Of a DNA stretch of 43,511 nucleotides, positions 41,697 to 43,511 are shown in pieces. Positions within the stretch are counted from its first letter, which is position 1; every line of letters starts with the position of its first letter. The notes under the pieces were generated by a model. It ran no database searches. It was not told the DNA's origin and saw only the letters and a program-made list of their open reading frames with translations. The translations under genes were made by a program, and so were the position numbers. The stretch comes from Alphaproteobacteria bacterium. GTDB taxonomy: Bacteria; Pseudomonadota; Alphaproteobacteria; Sphingomonadales; Kordiimonadaceae. The DNA is taken from the NCBI GenBank assembly GCA_013372925.1, contig JABXIV010000148.1, positions 1 through 43,511 on the forward strand, in the 5' to 3' direction.

Positions 41697-43511
41697 CGTT
41701 GGCTGACCTTATTGTGGCTCAATAGGTTGGAGCGCTGGTACCCGTATCTGTCCAGCTCCTGCGCCAGAGCCAAGGCGCGGTCTTGCTCGCCAAGAAGGTT
41801 GTAAGCCACAGACAGTGTTTCCTTGCCCACAAGGTCGATGCTTGAACTGGAGTTCTCCAGCAGATCAACCAGTTTTTGCCACTGCGTTTTTGCTGCCTGT
41901 TCCTTGCCGTTATCAGCCAGCAACTGGCCATAAAAAAGTCGCGTATCTGCCAGATGTTCTTTGGTACCGGCCATTGTCAGGTAGGCAGTATCTTTTTGTT
42001 CTAATTCGGCAAGCAGGGCCACCAGCTTTTGCTGGGAAGCACTCGTGTCACCCTTTGCATGGTCAATTTCGGCTTCCAGGGATTGCGTGCGGTGGTATGT
42101 CAGCCACCTTTGGGGGCGAGTATTGTCGCGTTCCAGTGCTTCTGTGATTTGAAGCTTGGCCTTTCTCTGATAGGTAGCTGCTGTCTCCAGGTCCTGCAAT
42201 AGAAACGCGCTCTGGGCGAGATTAATTTGGCCCTTGGCAGAATCGCCAAGCCACAGCGTATTGCTTGGGTCTTTCTGGGTCAGGATATCAAATCCATCTG
42301 CTATTTCTCGCCTCAGATTATAGGCTTTGGCTTGCTCTCCGCGTAATTGGGCAATCTTGGCCAGCGCCTCTTTCGAGGTAAGAATTCTACGGAAAGCTCG
42401 TGAATTTTTGGGGTTTTGGGCCACAAGTGCTTCGAAAACTGCTTGTCGTCTCGCGAATAGTTTCTCAGCTTTGTCAAGCTGCCCAAGCAATAGATATGTA
42501 TCGGCTGCGTAATAATAGGAACTGCCCAGATTATATGGGTACCCATTGGGGTTCCGATCTTTCGGTGGCATTTTCTCAAGGATTTCGATGCTCGATAAGG
42601 CCAGTGGTAACGCTTCTTTTGGCTTGTTTTTGGGGCCTGCCAACACATTTGCAAGGCTTCGCAGTGAATCCGACATGGCAACTGCCCAGACTGATGCCTG
42701 CCCAACATGCGTTGTTTCCATGAAAGTGAGATTGTCGCGTTGTTTGTAAGCCTCTGAGTTCAGTGCCAGCCTCTCTCTGTAGTTTTGTTCTGCATCATCA
42801 AAACGCCCCTGCCTTCGGGCCAAGTAACCAGTAAAAAAGAGGTTGTTTTGAAGGCGAAAGGTTGCTTCAAAGCTGTTGGGATATTGCTCGTAAAAATCGC
42901 GAGACAAAACAAGCACCTGATCGAAGATTTCTCGAGCTTTTATACTGTTGCCTTGGCGGTCAAGGTTTTGCCCGTATCTAAGCATGGCTCCGGTGTAGTG
43001 ATAAATTTGTTCAACAGTTAACGTTTCCAGGTCTCTTTTGTTAAAAGTTTCAAGAACTCTGGTTGTAACGTTCTCTAGTGTCTTGAGGTCTCCGTACTCC
43101 AGCATTTTGTTGTACATCTCGGTCATGATGTAATGAAGCAGGTCATCGTTCATCACCAGCTGCTTCTGCATTTCGGATCGCTGGTTTTCGGCAATTGTCC
43201 GGGCTCTCGCGGCCTCTTCTTTGGCAACTTCCGCACGGTAAGTGAGCGTGCCCATGACTGCCATGCCCAAGGTTGAAGCTGCGATGAAGGCGGTCAGTTT
43301 TTTGTGCCTGCGCTGATCTTCCCTGCGGACAATGTCGTTCAACCCTACACCGATGAGGCCAGCAATGACCTTGATCAAGGCCATGCGCTTGCCATCGCCT
43401 TCTGGGCGCAGGTCAGCCGCAAGGCCTTCTGCTGACAGGCCTGCTTTCTTGCCATCTGCCATGAAGCTGTGGCGCAATGCTTCGGGGAAACACTCCTCTT
43501 CCGGGTTGTCA
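41693..43511 (-). CDS. Membrane-anchored TPR protein, N-terminally cut by the window edge (possible TIR-TPR protein)
   Basis: The frame is open to the right edge and continues past it: residues before the TTG at 43477 read DNPEEECFPEAL and then RHSFMADGKK, with no start and no stop, so the gene begins outside. The visible part (about 606 residues) has one membrane segment near 'KKLTAFIAASTLGMAVMGTL', a charged coiled-coil stretch, then TPR-like helical repeats to the end. The stretch ECFPEALRHSF...DGKRMALIKVIAGLIGVGLNDIVRRE (interrupted) resembles what follows an N-terminal TIR domain in bacterial TIR-membrane-repeat proteins. That is my recollection of the family, not seen here. It is convergent with the U32 gene, sharing its stop site. 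Confidence 0.8.
   Translation of the reverse strand, partial: DNPEEECFPEALRHSFMADGKKAGLSAEGLAADLRPEGDGKRMALIKVIAGLIGVGLNDIVRREDQRRHKKLTAFIAASTLGMAVMGTLTYRAEVAKEEAARARTIAENQRSEMQKQLVMNDDLLHYIMTEMYNKMLEYGDLKTLENVTTRVLETFNKRDLETLTVEQIYHYTGAMLRYGQNLDRQGNSIKAREIFDQVLVLSRDFYEQYPNSFEATFRLQNNLFFTGYLARRQGRFDDAEQNYRERLALNSEAYKQRDNLTFMETTHVGQASVWAVAMSDSLRSLANVLAGPKNKPKEALPLALSSIEILEKMPPKDRNPNGYPYNLGSSYYYAADTYLLLGQLDKAEKLFARRQAVFEALVAQNPKNSRAFRRILTSKEALAKIAQLRGEQAKAYNLRREIADGFDILTQKDPSNTLWLGDSAKGQINLAQSAFLLQDLETAATYQRKAKLQITEALERDNTRPQRWLTYHRTQSLEAEIDHAKGDTSASQQKLVALLAELEQKDTAYLTMAGTKEHLADTRLFYGQLLADNGKEQAAKTQWQKLVDLLENSSSSIDLVGKETLSVAYNLLGEQDRALALAQELDRYGYQRSNLLSHNKVSQR

Noticed and set aside
1-43511. 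CRISPR arrays, tRNA or rRNA genes, insertion sequences, prophage or integron ends
   Set aside because: I looked through the intergenic regions and found no repeat-spacer pattern, cloverleaf, transposase or integrase. Gaps are too short for most of these.

Overview
The window reads as chromosomal DNA of an alphaproteobacterium. By eye its GC content is in the mid-50s. It is a free-living, probably marine or aquatic Gram-negative type; Kordiimonadales or a relative is my impression from family resemblance, not a demonstrated assignment. The basis is the mix of families: purD beside xseA, TorF-type porin, Tat-exported dienelactone hydrolase, M13 lipoprotein peptidase, RND and ABC/HlyD envelope systems, and HisKA kinases. 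Genes are tightly packed on both strands. There is no rRNA, tRNA, insertion sequence, prophage or CRISPR array that I can see. The longest stretch without a gene is about 265 bases (23546-23810).

Layout. 1-2038: end of a periplasmic binding protein, then a FecCD permease and an ABC ATPase, all overlapping by 4 bases (metal-chelate, heme or corrinoid import). 2039-2818: a short leader with a candidate 27-codon peptide and alternative inverted repeats, then a TRIC/UPF0126 channel. 2827-8451: DUF2855 protein (minus), MscS channel, M13 peptidase lipoprotein, exported metallo-beta-lactamase-fold hydrolase. 8435-11849: a glutarate-catabolism unit of divergent LysR regulator, glutaryl-CoA dehydrogenase and class III CoA-transferase. 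11846-15253 (minus): subtilisin-type lipoprotein autotransporter followed by a nitrilase. 15448-19128: exported YHS protein and exported VOC protein behind a cluster of palindromes, a minus-strand voltage-gated-type cation channel with a zinc ribbon, and gamma-glutamyltransferase.

19205-28145 holds two envelope export systems on opposite strands: an RND permease/adaptor pair (minus) and an ABC ATPase/FtsX permease/HlyD adaptor operon (plus). They share a 265-base control region with iterated GTGGCA elements around a consensus -10. Next come an orphan PAS histidine kinase (28305-29828), purD (minus), xseA, an M23-type peptidase and a TorF-like porin (plus). A minus-strand run follows, transcribed leftwards from 39786: Tat-exported dienelactone hydrolase, PmbA/TldE, inositol-monophosphatase-family phosphatase, and a histidine kinase with a TPR sensor. 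The right end has a TrhP/YegQ-like U32 protein (plus). A membrane-anchored TPR protein (minus) is cut by the window edge; its first visible residues resemble the segment that follows a TIR domain in bacterial TIR-TPR proteins.

The items most worth a second look are the truncated TIR-like TPR protein, the triple palindrome before the YHS gene, the small ORF with competing hairpins before the TRIC gene, and the repeated use of CTAG/CTAA as a shared stop site for convergent genes. No clear new defence or biosynthetic system is complete inside the window.
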